This document shows positions 11,490 to 23,960 of a stretch of DNA of 64,000 bases, one piece after another (within the stretch, counting starts at the first letter, position 1; every line of letters begins with the position of its first letter). Origin of the DNA: Varanus komodoensis (lineage: Eukaryota; Chordata; Lepidosauria; Squamata; Varanidae); the NCBI RefSeq assembly GCF_004798865.1, contig NW_025335587.1:3313034-3377033 (forward strand), read 5' to 3'. The notes beneath the pieces were generated by a model that worked only from the letters and a program-made list of their open reading frames with translations, made no database searches and was not told the origin of the DNA. Both the position numbers and the translations under genes were made by a program.

Positions 11490-11553
11490 TTCCCTACCTA
11501 GCCGCCATCTTGTTCTTGCCGCGTGTTGCCTTCGGAAGGTTCTTCGGACTAAG
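11490..11553 (+). other. BTF3L4: BTF3L4 predicted non-coding exon 1
   Basis: The exon is placed from the YY1-like GCCGCCATCTTG at 11501, which in housekeeping genes lies just downstream of the transcription start, to the donor 'ctaag|gtgaaa' after 11553. The start-codon exon (14366) has a good acceptor and only 10 nt before its ATG, so a separate 5' exon is needed. The exact 5' end is a guess; an alternative donor at 'ggaag|gttctt' (after 11538) is weaker. Confidence 0.5.
11501..11512 (+). promoter_or_regulatory. YY1-type GCCGCCATCTTG element
   Basis: A perfect match to the core CCGCCATNTTG motif common just downstream of start sites of TATA-less promoters. It anchors the placement of BTF3L4 exon 1. 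Confidence 0.6.
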
Positions 11554-14365
11554 GTGAAAACTTCCTGCTTGACCCCCTGTTGCCCCGGCGCCCTTCACGA
11601 CGTCCAGGCTGATCGAAATCACGACCCCCCCCCCCAGTCTGTGGCGCGCGCGCGGAGCGCAGTGGGCGGTGGGAGGGGCTGCTCTAGTGGACCGAGGAGC
11701 AAGAAGGAGGGAGGAGCGTGGGCCTGGCCAGTAGTAGCCCACGGGAGTCTCGGATACGGGGTGCTTGTGTACCTAACGCTGTGGGGCTCTTTCCCGTAGC
11801 ACCCCTTCTCTTCGTCGAGTTGGCCCTTGGGGGCCTTTTCTGTGTTCAAGCTCCTTTCCGCACCAGAACCAGGCTAGCAAGGGCTTGCTGGTTCTCCAAG
11901 CGTCTTCTCTTTCCTAAAGCATCCAGCGGGAAGGCTCCTGCCCGTTACGGTAAATATTCCTGCAGGATTTTCCAAGGCCTCACCTCATTCTTTTCTTTCT
12001 TTAGAAGTGACTCATACTATGGAGGGGTTTCAGGGTCGAATATCGATAGCATTTCCCTACAGCCGTTTTAACATGGAAGTAGGGAGAAATATATAAATCG
12101 ATAAAATAATTTACTTGAAATTATGGGCCTTATTTTCTCAGGGGATTTCCCCTCATCATCTTTGGGAATTGGTTAAGGTGGAGCATTTCCACCCTTGTGT
12201 AGATTCCACTTCAGCCAGTTAGTATATTTTCATTTTGACAAGTTTGATTTTGCCCTCTTTAATGTATGGGTTCCTTTGCATTAAAGTTTGCATATTGGAA
12301 GATTGAGGCCTACATTGTGCACTCTTCTTTTCAGGACTTGTAACCCACCTTACCTAGAATAGAATAATGGTGAATAGAGTTGTAATATTTTGAAATGAGG
12401 CACGTTCTGTTATTTTTGTAGTGGATTAATGTCAGTCTCCCTTTCCATGACTACATGATTTATATCTATTGAATCAGTGTTAATTTCTTGATATTCTGGA
12501 ATTTATCTCTTTAATCTCCTGGAATGAAAAGCAGAAAGAATCTTATATAAATTTTTTCTTCTGAAAAGCTGGATTTTTCTGTGTCCCAATCCTGACTATT
12601 AATTTTCTTTGAGGAAGTACTTTTTGCTTATTTCATCACCTTCTGTAGATATGCCAAACGTTCTATCTTGCATGGTTGAAATAAGTCTATTTTCAGTGTG
12701 TCTTGCCTTATACATTGAGCATTTTTGTACTTTAAAGATTCGGTACATCATGTGGTGAAATTCCTCTGTTAAGTCATTGAGAAAGGATTTGTGGTTTCTC
12801 GTTTATGAGAACATCTTTCTTCTTCAACTTATCAAAGGGAAGCTTGTACCTCCCTGCCAAATGTACAATTAGATGTCATTCTCAACCTACAGGAATTCCA
12901 ATTCTGTGAAGATTTAAGCTCATTATTAACTTGGGAGTTTTGTCTAGCTACATGACAATGTTATGGTTTAGACTCTAATATGGGATGCAGTTTTTAAAAG
13001 ATTAAATGGAAGTATTACACAAAGTAAAGAAAACCACAACAGTGTTAGCTGAAAAATACTGCAGAGCCCACATAGAACTAGTTATTTGATGTATCTCTGC
13101 TAATAAACAGTTTTCTGCCCCAGTTCTAGACATACTTGAATTTGTGGGATTCAGTTCTAAATAAGAACATAATTCTAAAATCCTAAGCAGACATTTCCCT
13201 CTCATTTAAGTAGAAAAGAGAAGGGTTGTTTTAAGTGTATACAAGATAGACTCGTGCATGATACATAGCATAGGAAACACTGTATTTTCATGATTCAGTT
13301 ATTGGCTCCACAATATATATATATTAGAACAAAAATATGTGCTCTCAATTACTCTTCTGTGATACATTATACACACCTGTGTATATTATTTATGTCATTT
13401 CTATACCATCTAATAGCTGAAGCTATATCAACATAATCCTCTGTGTATGCTTATATAAAAGCATGATGTTAGGTTTTTACTTGCATGTAAGTATGTTTAG
13501 GATTGGGATTACTGTGTCTTTAGGGCTATAATCATGTGTGTCATTACAGTAAAAATAAATGTACCTGTGATGATGGACTGAGAATTCTAACTTCAAATCT
13601 TTGTGAAGCTCATCAGTTAAAGCCTTGGATAAATCATTGTTTCTCAGTGTGTGGGCTGTTGTGAAATTTAAAATGTTGCTCTAAGCCCAGTAATGGCAGG
13701 GCAGGGTATGGATGTAACTAACTTTCATCCACATTACCAAATTTTCTCTCCATATTACCTATCTTCTCAACATTTTGTCATAGTCTACCATGACTAAAAT
13801 ATGCTACTTAGTTGAAACAGTTCAGAAAATGATGGGGAGATATGCAAATAGAGGCACACCTATTTTTTATTACATTCTACTGTTATGTGATAAAATAAAC
13901 AAGCTTTACTTTGGGTTGTAATTGAGAGAGAGCAAAAATCTCTGTACCCCAGACTAGGGTCAGATTTAGCTCTCTCCTCTCCACCCTGCCCCTGAAAGCA
14001 CATCTTTGTATTCTGCTATATGAGTACATGTCTGCATATGAGGGAAGGGAATTGTTCCAATTGAGGTTAGTGTTATGGCTGCAAATTCAGTTAGCAGCAA
14101 CAGCTATATGAAGTGAGACAGGTTATTTTAATAGCTTATTACCCTTACCTGAAGACAATCCAGTGTAGGGGAGTGGGAAGAAGTGCTTCTGCTTCCATAA
14201 TCCCCACCCCCGCCCCAAGCTGAGTTCAGGAATGAGGAAGGATGTATTTTCAGTAGGTTTCTTGTATTTCATGTTATATTATAATGCATACATTCAGTGT
14301 TTTGAAAGACAGTAAAATATGGAAATCTTGATATGTTGTTAATACTTCCACTATATTTTTTTCAG
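11554..14365 (+). other. BTF3L4 intron 1
   Basis: It starts inside the CpG island and becomes AT-rich from about 12060. I see no coding exon. A short L2/SINE-like tail ('ctataccatctaatagctga') lies near 13400-13425, minus orientation; an AT run is at 13315-13325. Confidence 0.5.
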
Positions 14366-14375
14366 ATAAAACAAG
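14366..14375 (+). other. BTF3L4: BTF3L4 exon 2 leader
   Basis: Ten bases (ataaaacaag) between the acceptor 'tttttttcag' and the ATG. The purine at -3 gives a fair Kozak context. Confidence 0.8.
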
Positions 14376-17300
14376 ATGAACCAAGAAAAGCTGGCTAAAC
14401 TTCAGGCTCAAGTCCGAATAGGTGGAAAGGTATTTTCCATTCATACTCATTGGATACATTTAAATGGGACAAAATATAATATGCATAGAATATATATTTG
14501 AATACATATATATTTCCCATCTTTACAGTTTAGTTGCACATCTGTTTTTCACAGGCTGCTGTTCATCCTCATGCGTGCATGCATGATGTTATGGCTGTTA
14601 TTTTAAGAGGGAAATAAGTGCAAGTTGTCTTTGTTATTGCAAAATGGCACAGCACAATAAGTACAATACTATCCTTCCACAAGGAAGCAAAGGTCACTTC
14701 ATTCAAGAAGGTCTTTGGCCTGTAAGTGGGTCTGTTGGTTTGGATGCTGTTCTTATTCTGTAATTGTAATGTTTTTGTGGTATGTCAATGTGTTTATTGT
14801 TTTGATCTATTTTAAAGTGTTTTTATTTGCTTTGAGTACCATTATTTTGTAGAAAGATTATATATCTATAAATTAGTAAATTAAAATAATTGAATAATAA
14901 TGTTCAATGTTTTCTAAGCATCTGTTACTGGCAACTTTGTTAGGGTGTAGAGCACATGAAGTTAAAAAGGGATTGCCTGTCTCCAGCTTAAATGATTGAC
15001 AGCAAAAATGGAGTTGTCCCTTGCAAATAGAGGACCATAATAATTATCGTTATCTTATTTAACTTCTATGCTGCCTAATAGCTGAAAGCTGAAGCTCTTT
15101 GGTTCACAACCAGCCTAAATATGACAATAATGCACTGGAAAAAATCCACAATACATTTTTAAGGTTTAATACAAAAGAGACCTGGTACTTTCATCAGCTC
15201 CTGGCTAATCTTAGATATATTTAAATGCTTCAGCACAGAGAGCTGACGGAGGAAGGCTGGCAAAGTTGGTGTGAGGTGGGTTGCCACTGGGAAGGTTCAC
15301 CCCCTTGTTGCTGCCTTCTGAGCTTCCCTTGGGGAACAGACTCAGAGGAAGCTTCCAGATATTGTTGGTAGCATACAGGCAGATTGTGGTTGGAAGAAGC
15401 ATTCTGTCACATGATCCCAAGCTGTGTAAATCTTAAAGTTAAAACCAGCACCTTGAATTGGACTCAGAAATGTATAGACAGCCAATTGAAGCAGTCCAGA
15501 ATTGATCTTACATGTTCAGACCATCTGGTCCCGGGTACTAGTGTGACTATCAAATTTTGCATGAGCTGTAACTTCTTAACAGTCTTCAAGGGCAGGTCCA
15601 GGATGCCTCTATTGCAGTAATCTAACTTAGAGGTTATCAGAACACAGATCACTGAAACCATCTCTGTCCAAATAGAGGTGTTGCTGAAGCTGGTAGAAGG
15701 CACTTGGTGTTCTGAGCATCAAGTGTCAAAATTGGGTCAAGGAGGACCCCATGCAGCTAGAACCTGCTCTTCAAGGTGAGTGCACACCCATCCAGAACAG
15801 GTTGAGCACCCTCCATCTAGTCAGAGGACCTACTCTCAGTCTTGTCTGAATTGAGCATCAGTTTGTTAGTCCTCATCAAGTCTATTGTTACTGCCAGGCA
15901 CTAGTTTAACAAATCCACAACCTCTCCTGATTGCTCTGAAAAGGAGAAGTAGAGGTGCATGTCATCAGCATTCTAGTGGCAACACTATCCAGATTACCCC
16001 ACTCAGTAATTTCATGTAGATGTTAATTAGCATGGGGTTAGGCGCTCCATGCTGAAGAATCCAGGAGATTAAGCAATATTCCTCAAGCTCTACCTTCTGG
16101 AGTAGTACATCGAGGTGGACATGGAACTGCAGTGTATTATTCCCTGCTTCCAGCCCAGACAGGTGCCCCAGAAAGATACCGTGGTTTATGATACGAAAAG
16201 CTGCTGACAGCTCCAGGAGTATCAACAGAGTCACACTCCCATGATCTCCCATCTAGCATAGTTCTGTCATACAGGCCTATCAGAAACCATTGAGGCCTAA
16301 ACAACATTACTATTTTTGGCATATTATAATAAAACCTCAATTTGTCTCCTTTCTCACCAGTCAAGCCTGTTATTAAATGGTGTCTCCCTTTTTGCCATGG
16401 AGGCAACAATTGGGATGATGTGGAATGCCTTTCCTTCTTCTCCTTCATCTGAGTTTGATATATCAACAATAATGTATTGTGAAATAAGTCCTTTCTTGAA
16501 AAGAGGAATTTGTTCAAATATGCTAGGGTTTAAGGTGCCACAGGGTTGTTGTGTTATTTCTAATAGGTTGATATGATTAATTTTTGTTCATCTATGAACA
16601 ATGTGTGTTTTCCTTATTGTACAGGGTACAGCTCGTAGAAAGAAGAAGGTAGTCCACAGAACAGCAACAGCTGATGATAAAAAACTTCAGAGTTCACTCA
16701 AAAAATTGGCAGTAAACAATATTGCTGGCATTGAAGAGGTATATCAGTATAAATAGTTTGTCATAGATAAATGCTCTATTCCTTGTCTAATCACAGAAAT
16801 CTCATGAAATCTTTCATTTAGTCTTACTGTGAGGTGGCATGTGAGCTACATCAGTTCCCGTAAACAATTTTTTTCTGACTTCTGATAACCTTACCAGATT
16901 TTAAACATGTGATTCAAAGTTTGAGAGTTTTAATAGTAATAGAGAAACTAAGGGATTTCTCAGAATGTGGATGAGAGCTGTAAAGAAGATTCTCTACTGT
17001 GGGCTTTCTGGAAGTATCTGGAGTATTCATGGTTAATAATTAGACCATTTTTGTCTAAACATTTGCATGTGGTAATAGGACAAGTTGAATGTTATTTACA
17101 TTCACTTTATTTATTAAATTTATGTTTCAGTACAGCATCTATAAAATTTCTAGGCATTTTCCATTATGGCAGTAGCCAAATCCAGACCTGGTTAGGTTCA
17201 GCAATTACAGAGATCCATCTTTTCCAGTAGGCAGATTAAACAGTAACATTTTTGGGAAAGTATAAATGATGCTGTAACTCTGCTGAATCAAGTTTGGCAC

Positions 17301-20300
17301 TTGGTTGCACCATTTCCAAAGGATGACTGTGACATTAAGGGCTCAGTCCAGTGTGGATGCCCATTAGCCCCCAAATTTGGAGGATTGTGGGCATTCTATG
17401 CAGGGTGGGAGACAGACAGGGTCTTTAGCGCTATCCCCAGCTTCTCCTATCCTGAAAGGTCTGGCTGAGACACATTTGAATGGGATGGAAGGAGGCTGAA
17501 GCACCACCAGGGTACTTCATATCCTGATAATCCCAGTCTCCTATACAAGAACACACACTGCCTCTTAGCACATCAGAGAAGCAGCTGCTAACACTTTTTC
17601 TGTGTTGGCTGCAAGAAGTAGGGATCTAAGTGCAGATCCCCAATTCCTTTCCAGCCTCAGATCTGGAAAAAAAACTCCCATGAGTCTGTAGGTGCTCTCT
17701 GTGAATCATAGGATTGTCCTGTATTTTGCTCTGTAGATGTACTTCATGTTAGAATAAGATTGTGCTTGATGACTTTTGACAGTATGGATAAGGGAATAAA
17801 GACAAAGGACAGCCTTGATTACTACCTGTGAACCCAACCAAACTAGAATTTTTAAACAAATTTGAAATCAACTTAGTTGGCTTCCTTTTTTCAGAATAAC
17901 TCTGAAAATTAATTGTAGATCTGCAAATAAAGAGAGTTTCTTTTTAGTGATCTGTCAGTTTAAAGACATTTTTGCAGTGGAGATAAAGAGAAATGTTAGG
18001 TTTATAGTACATTTATAAACAGTGTATCCTTGTATTTGTAGGCCTTTGCTGATCACTTCTTTCTGATGTTGATCAAAATAGTAGTATTTTGATAAAAGGA
18101 TTGCTTATACCTTAACATTTTTATCTGAAGTTTATTCTTATGTGTTAATTTGAATTCTAAAGATTTTTTTTAAAAAACTTGTGTTCTCAGCTCATACAGG
18201 TACATGCAGTATATAAATATCTCTCATTTTCGAGCTATATTGTGTGCTAATATGAATGTCTTGTTCCATGATAATACTTTGTTGTACTAACTAAGATGCA
18301 TGCCTTTTAATAGACCTATGTTTCAAACAGGTGAATATGATAAAAGATGATGGAACAGTTATTCATTTCAACAATCCCAAGGTCCAGGCTTCACTGTCTG
18401 CAAACACTTTTGCTATTACTGGTCATGCTGAAGCCAAACCAATCACGGAAATGCTTCCTGGTATCTTAAACCAGCTGGGTGCTGACAGCTTAACAAGTCT
18501 CAGAAAGTTAGCTGAACAGTTCCCAAGGCAAGGTAGGTATCTTTGACTGAGAAAACTCCCTTAAGATTTTGAAATGGGTGATTTTTATTTTCATGCCTTT
18601 TTATTAATACTGATTTTCTGATTGGCTTTAATAGCGTTTCTTAGATAGCTTCTCTTTTGCCTGAAGCCATCTACTTTGTAATTTTTTCCTCTTGTATCTC
18701 TAATTTCTGTAGAGTTACTCTGTGTAATGAACCTTCTTTCCTACATAAGTAATGCATCAGAGCAAACTATTGCACTCATGTAGGCTTCTCACAGGCAACT
18801 TGTTGGTCAAGGTGTAAATAGAACAGGGGTCCTCAAACTTTTTCAATGGGTGGCCAGTTGAAAGACAGCAAGGTGGGCAGCAGTGGGCACAGGGAATCCA
18901 AAACCTCTGAGGCGGGCCAGATCCGTGGCCGTAGTTTGAGGGCCCATGAAATAGAATGTTGGACTAAATAGGCCTTTAGGCATGATTTTTCTTATGTTCA
19001 TCTGTTAATTGTGCACAGGACTACAGCTTTTAACAATTTACTTGCTTTAATAGTTTACTCTTATTCCCCTAATTTAATGAACTCTGTTGGTACACTTTAT
19101 TCTGCTTTCATTTGTGATATCATTCATATGGACTTTGCTACATCCTACATTTATAACTGCAGGCATATATACTATGGGGCAGGGGAGGGGAGTCTTTGAA
19201 AATGGCTTTGTATACACTATTTAATAGTTATATGATAGAGTTTTGGAGTGAAGTTGTAATGGAAAGAGAAGATGGATCCTTGTGGGCAACATTTTCCCAC
19301 CTGGTATCCTCCTGAACTTTTGGACTTAAATATTTATTAGTTCCTTACAACATGGAATGCTGGGATTAGTAGTGGAAAACATCTGGACGATACCAGGTTG
19401 CAGAGGGCTGCTCCTGAGTTTTAAACTTAAATTCCTGATTCAGATTGTATAATAATTGTCAGTGTGATTAGAGACTTGGTGAAATCCTAGAGGTCTAACT
19501 CAGAGATCAGTCTCTGGGAACTTACTCTCAAGATGTGAATCAGTTTATAGCCTGGAAAACTGCCCCAGTTTTATCCTATACTCGGTGGGCAAACAAGGTT
19601 CACCAGTTTTATCTTTCCAGCAATCCATTGAGGAAAGCTAGAATGAAAGTTGGTTGTTCCCTGAGGATAATTTATGTCTTTGAATGGTATTTTGAACCTA
19701 ATGCTGAATCCACTATACATCATATTGTTGCACTTAGTGAAATTTAAATAGGGTTCTACCTTTTAATATCATGAGGGGAGTTTTTCATTTGCACAGATCA
19801 ATGGATTACAACAGAACATATGATCAAATGATTTTTGAACTATCTTGGTAGATGAATTTTTAAACACCATTTTACTAACCATATAATTTATTCTAATGAA
19901 ACACAATTTTACATAAGGGAAATATGTTCATTTTTCAAAATATATCTATTTGAATGACCTGATATAAATAGGTAATTTGTATAACTTCAAATAAGAGTTT
20001 CTTTGTATTGTCATTCCAAAGCCCAATCCCAGAACATGCCCTTCTAGCTCTTAGGATGAGATGCTTTAACACCTGTATCATCATAAGGTATAAAGATGTT
20101 ACATTGTGAAAGCATTATGGTAAGACTTCTTCAAGGCCAGGCATAATTGAGTAGATTAGAGTTATTAGATTAAAATAGAGTAAAAATATCACAATTTATG
20201 CTACCACTGGTTATTTTTTCAATATCACTGTATTAAAAACAATCCAATTTTATTTGTCAAGATGTACTTTATTTCTCCTTTTCCTTAGATATTACATATT

Positions 20301-21690
20301 ATCTTATGATAATTTCTGTTTGTTCCATGTATTAATTATTTTATTTTTTCCTAGTGTTGGATAGCAAAGTACCAAAATCAGAAGATATTGATGAAGAAGA
20401 TGATGATGTTCCCGGTAGGATTATTTGGCTTCATTTAAAAATAATTCAGTTTTTTAGTGGGTGTTTATTTGACTTTGATGCATGATGATGGTTGCTTTTA
20501 TAATTTGAGAGGCCACTGCTCACTGGATTAAGTGTAGACATTATCAGAAGAATGCCTTATATTAACACAGAGTACATCATAAAGTGCATAATAGTCAGTT
20601 TCCTTGATCTAGAGCAGATTGAGCAGAAATCTGCACACCTGCTCTGTTTCCAAGGAATACGCTGTGCTAAAGAAAGAGATACCTCTCAGATGAGGTGAGT
20701 TCACAGAGTTCTGTTCCCTGCAGCATTAGGAAAATGAACCTTACAGTAAACTGTTCATGAACTGTTCAGCAGTTCACTGTGTAAATTAGCTACTACTTCG
20801 CAATACTTCACTAAAAATATTGTGGAAAACAGCCATTACTGCAAGTAAAACACAATTTTTTCTACCAGTCAGCTTAGCTCAGAACGATTAAACTGATGTT
20901 TTGTATAGTTGATTCCGTATTAGAATAGTATTTAAAGAACGAGCTGGGCCAGGGGCTGACATTAACTAAAGTAAGCGGTGGCTAGGGAACTTGTTATTGT
21001 GTCTTTTGTCTTTAAAACTTTGAATTTTGCTAGATACGTACATATATTGATGATCAACCTTGATCCATTTAGCCCCTTAGTTTATTTGGAAAAGTCATTC
21101 ATATAACTGCAGCTAGTTATTTTCCTTTTAAGATGCAGCAATTTCACATGAGACCAACATTGATTAACACTTGACAAACATTAGCAAAGTCCTGGTGGTC
21201 CTTGCTGGTTGTTATATAGGGGTCTCTTTTCTGTAAGCCATAGTTGTGATCCTGCTAATGCAGTTATGGCTGTAGCCAGGTAGACACACTGAAATCACAC
21301 TGAATATAATGGGTCTTACTTCAAAGTTTCCTTCAACTGTACTATAAATCTATTTGGTAAAATTGCTGTTATAGGCTAGCTCAAAAACATTCTCAAATCT
21401 AGGAGCTGCTTTACTGTTGGATGGAAGGCATAAAGATTGGAGTCACAGGCTGAACTCTGTTGCTTTACCTGGGGCCATTTCATGTCCAGTGATTTTCGGT
21501 GACTAGCGTTTTTCTTGAAAGATGAAAGAAAGGAGGGGGCAATAGCAGATTTTGCCAGCATAACACTGTATTCAATAATTAAAGTGTTTCTCTTTGACTT
21601 TGCTGTTTAATGACCTGTAATTATGTATTTCCATCTTTTTCAGATCTTGTAGAAAACTTTGATGAAGCATCAAAAAATGAAGCTAATTAA
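14376..21690 (+). CDS. BTF3L4: BTF3L4, NAC-beta-like nascent-chain protein, complete, 5 coding exons
   Basis: Coding segments are 14376-14429, 16625-16738, 18331-18532, 20355-20414 and 21644-21690, total 477 nt (158 aa plus stop), with GT..AG at every junction and consistent phase. The length equals that of human BTF3L4 and the sequence is nearly the mammalian one: it starts [19 protein letters not shown], has the basic ribosome-binding stretch [11 protein letters not shown] (about residues 21-31), the NAC domain (about 33-98, including [17 protein letters not shown] and [18 protein letters not shown]), the [16 protein letters not shown] helix, and an acidic tail [20 protein letters not shown]. 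The family (BTF3/NAC beta) forms a ribosome-associated heterodimer with NAC alpha; for this paralogue the role is less studied. The start is chosen because it begins the conserved N terminus and lies 10 nt after the exon 2 acceptor. The gene is intact, so this is the functional locus and not a processed copy. Confidence 0.98.
14640..14885 (+). mobile_element. L2-type LINE 3' tail (plus)
   Basis: 'cactttattcaag'-like end of the reverse-transcriptase frame ('aagaaggtctttggcc') is followed by the T-rich 3' UTR typical of L2 in reptiles ('ttattgttttgatctatttt') and an AT-rich tail. Only the 3' end is present. Confidence 0.5.
15045..16300 (-). mobile_element. L2-type LINE, 3' half with reverse transcriptase remnants (minus)
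   Basis: Minus-strand translation shows L2 blocks: '[20 protein letters not shown]' (about 16170-16240; L2 usually reads LLDLSAAFDTIDH), '[15 protein letters not shown]' near 16030, and '[20 protein letters not shown]' with 'KKLQLMQN' near 15560-15640. The 3' tail with 'ctatgctgcctaatagctga' is at 15045-15130. The frame is interrupted and key motifs are changed, so it is dead. It lies in BTF3L4 intron 2 in antisense to the gene. Confidence 0.88.
17338..17725 (+). repeat. Unnamed dispersed repeat, copy 1
   Basis: This GC-richer block aligns by eye with 40885-41280. Shared landmarks in the same order are 'cagtccagtg', 'tggaggatt', 'tatg-agg', 'ggctgaagcacc/ggatgctgaggcacccca', 'gggtacttcatatcctg/ggatactttgcatctgg'. 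It ends with 'aatcataggattgtcctgt', like other reptile repeats. I do not recognise the family. Confidence 0.5.
18824..18948. mobile_element. hAT-type MITE with 8-bp target site duplication
   Basis: A 125-bp element with inverted ends (CAGGGGTCCTCAAACTTTT and, reversed, CATGGGCCCTCAAACTACGG) is flanked by perfect 8-bp direct repeats AAATAGAA at 18816-18823 and 18949-18956. The CAGGGG-like termini and 8-bp duplication define the hAT superfamily. The interior ('gcgggccagatccgtggcc') is non-coding. It sits in the BTF3L4 intron that begins at 18533. Confidence 0.9.
19305..19400. repeat. Palindromic repeat family B, diverged copy
   Basis: 'cctgaacttttggacttaaa' and 'tgctgggattagtagtggaa' are the two arms; the end 'ggttgcagagggctgctcc' matches the flanks of the other family B copies. 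Confidence 0.45.
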
Positions 21691-23960
21691 TTCACTAATA
21701 GTTCTGGAAGTTGACATGGACTAGATTTAAGAAATCAGCTGTGTGGTTCCAAAGTTTTACAGAAACCGTGAACATTACCCGTTTAATAGTTCAATAATAT
21801 AAAATATTTTCTATTTTAATTATGCTGCCTCTTCAGCATTTCCTGTCAGTTGATTTTTGCATTTTGCACTTAATCCCAGGATCTACCTTTTCAGTTAAAA
21901 AGAAAAAATAAGACATTTTCAGTTCAGATCAAGGGGTGTGTGCATGTGTGTGGATGTATGTATGTGACTTTTATGTACAGTTGAGAGGAAATCTGAGAAC
22001 AGATTTGCTAGACTTTCCCTTCTCTCTCTGAAGTAGGAATAAAACCAAGTCTTTAAGGGAGCAATTCTGTGACTCTTAGACAGTGTTTGAGGAGCCATAA
22101 GATATTTCAGATTCTCAATTCTGAATCTGGAGTCAATGCTCCAACCTTAGGGCTGGGCATTAGAGGTCCCTCCCTTCACTGCAGGTATGGAAAGAACTGC
22201 ACTGGCTGCTACTCTTGAGGTTGAGAATACAACCTTGGAGAGAGGAAAAGGGAGCATTCAGTGGCAGTGGAAGAGACTGGAGAGGCTATAGAATCGTGAG
22301 TTCTCTCCAGTCTCCTTCCCTGCTCCTCTGAAACACTTTGGCACAGTCCAAAAAGCCCATCTAGTGAAAATAGAGTAGGAAAGATGGGGATGGTAAATAT
22401 TACCTCCTCCATTTTTCCCACTCTGCATAGGATTCTCCTAAGCCTCCCAAGTTTATAAGCATCAAGGGCATGACCCATAGGATTGTGCTCTAACTTGGTT
22501 AAAGTAGTCTTTCTTATTGCAACCAAACAGTTCTCATAAAATAGTGAACAGTGAGTCTTACTTGTCCACATTTCATGAATTCCAGATATCGCTTACTAAT
22601 TTTTGGGTTAATTTTCTGTGTTAACAAATGTATTTGCAAATGTGTTTCTCTTTCATATTGACAGTGTATATGTGTTGTTTTTCATTGGCCTCCTTTTGAT
22701 TTTAAATTGTACCAAAGACAGGATGTTAACATGCATGTTTATTGCAACACTTTAAAAAATGTACTTGAGGGCTTGTTTTTTGCTCTTTAAAGCTCCTCTC
22801 TCATTCACTTTAAAATTTAGGTTGCATTCACATGTGATGTGATAAACTATTTTGTCTTGGATAAAACCACTATCCTGTGAAGTACTGTTCATTTAGACTG
22901 AGCAAGTGCCAACCCTGCACCTATGCATGTTAACTTCTTCAAGAAGCCAGATGATATGCTTGTTCAGGGTTCCTGGGAAAAGAACGCGATATTTATGACT
23001 GTGATAAAGATTGGAGGGTTAACTCTGCTCAGTACTGACTCTAATATCTTGTGGTTTCCTCTTGGTACAATTAACTGTCTTTCAGTAGATCCCTCTTCAA
23101 AGTGCTGAGTGCTGTTTTGACCCTTTTCATCTCAATGAAACAGTATTCCTCTTAACCTGTGGGTATATTTCCCATTGGTATTACTCACTTTGATGAGAGG
23201 GTAGCACTCTCCTGTGCTCAGATTTTCTGTAGAAAATATTGCATCCTTAAAGCATGGTTAGATCATTTTGTGAAAAGATGTGAAATAGTTCTAGTGTTCT
23301 AATTGAGCTCCTAAGAGCATGGGAGCCACTGTTGTTTCAGGACACTAGAATCTGGCAGTGTAGTTCGGATGATACAGGACAAACATGGAAAGGGCCATAG
23401 GTTGTGTTGTGTTTCCACAAACTTTTCATTGAAAGGCTTAAACCATTAAATTTGAGGATAAAAATTACTTACTTCAAAACCCTTACTTTTTTCTACATCT
23501 TACACTTAGGTTGGGTGTACTAGTTAATTTGAAAACAAAGCCCTCCTCTGGTACATAGAGGATAGTAGCAGTATCACAGGTACGGTGCGGTATTTGCTGA
23601 ACTTTCTTTCAAAATGCTTAATGTGAAGCTCTTACTAATGGTTCTTCAACGGTGCTTGATGTAATCTTTGCAGTTCAGCATCATTGTAACCTTTGCCAAA
23701 GGCAATCATGGCTTGGGTAAGCCATATTTCTTATCAGCTTACTTTGTCGTACTTTTGAGACATACCTGCTTTCTGTGTAGCTATATACACCCAGCATCTA
23801 TATAATTTCAGCATCCTAGTGTCATCAAACCAAACCACAAAAGCAGCGCTTGTAGTAGTTTGTCATCTGGACTGCTCACTTGATTTTATAGATTTGTTTG
23901 GTTTTCTTGTTCTATTTTATATAATACATGGATCTTAATAAAATAATTCAAAGGAGGCAA
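21691..23960 (+). other. BTF3L4: BTF3L4 3' UTR
   Basis: It runs from the BTF3L4 stop to the AATAAA at 23937-23942, which is followed by GT-rich sequence ('cttgtgtgttatctgctttt'). The length, about 2.3 kb, is compatible with the long 3' UTR known for this gene. Part of it (about 22070-22500) resembles a repeat related to the unnamed family seen at 17338, in reverse. The end is inferred. Confidence 0.5.
23937..23942 (+). terminator. BTF3L4: Putative BTF3L4 poly(A) signal
   Basis: AATAAA followed 25-45 nt later by a GT-rich stretch. A second AATAAA follows near 24002, and another near 24945 could extend the transcript. Confidence 0.5.

Larger units (their letters stand above)
11130..11850 (+). 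promoter_or_regulatory. BTF3L4: CpG island promoter of BTF3L4
   Basis: GC content and CpG density rise sharply here, peaking at 11590-11720. The island contains a ZNF143-like site (11242-11265) and a YY1-like GCCGCCATCTTG (11501-11512), the usual arrangement for a TATA-less housekeeping promoter. It lies just upstream of, and across, the predicted non-coding first exon. Open frames called across it on both strands are composition artefacts. Confidence 0.7.

Noticed and set aside
11368-12071. Overlapping open frames around BTF3L4 exon 1 on both strands
   Set aside because: Composition artefacts of the CpG island; no family resemblance and no splice support.
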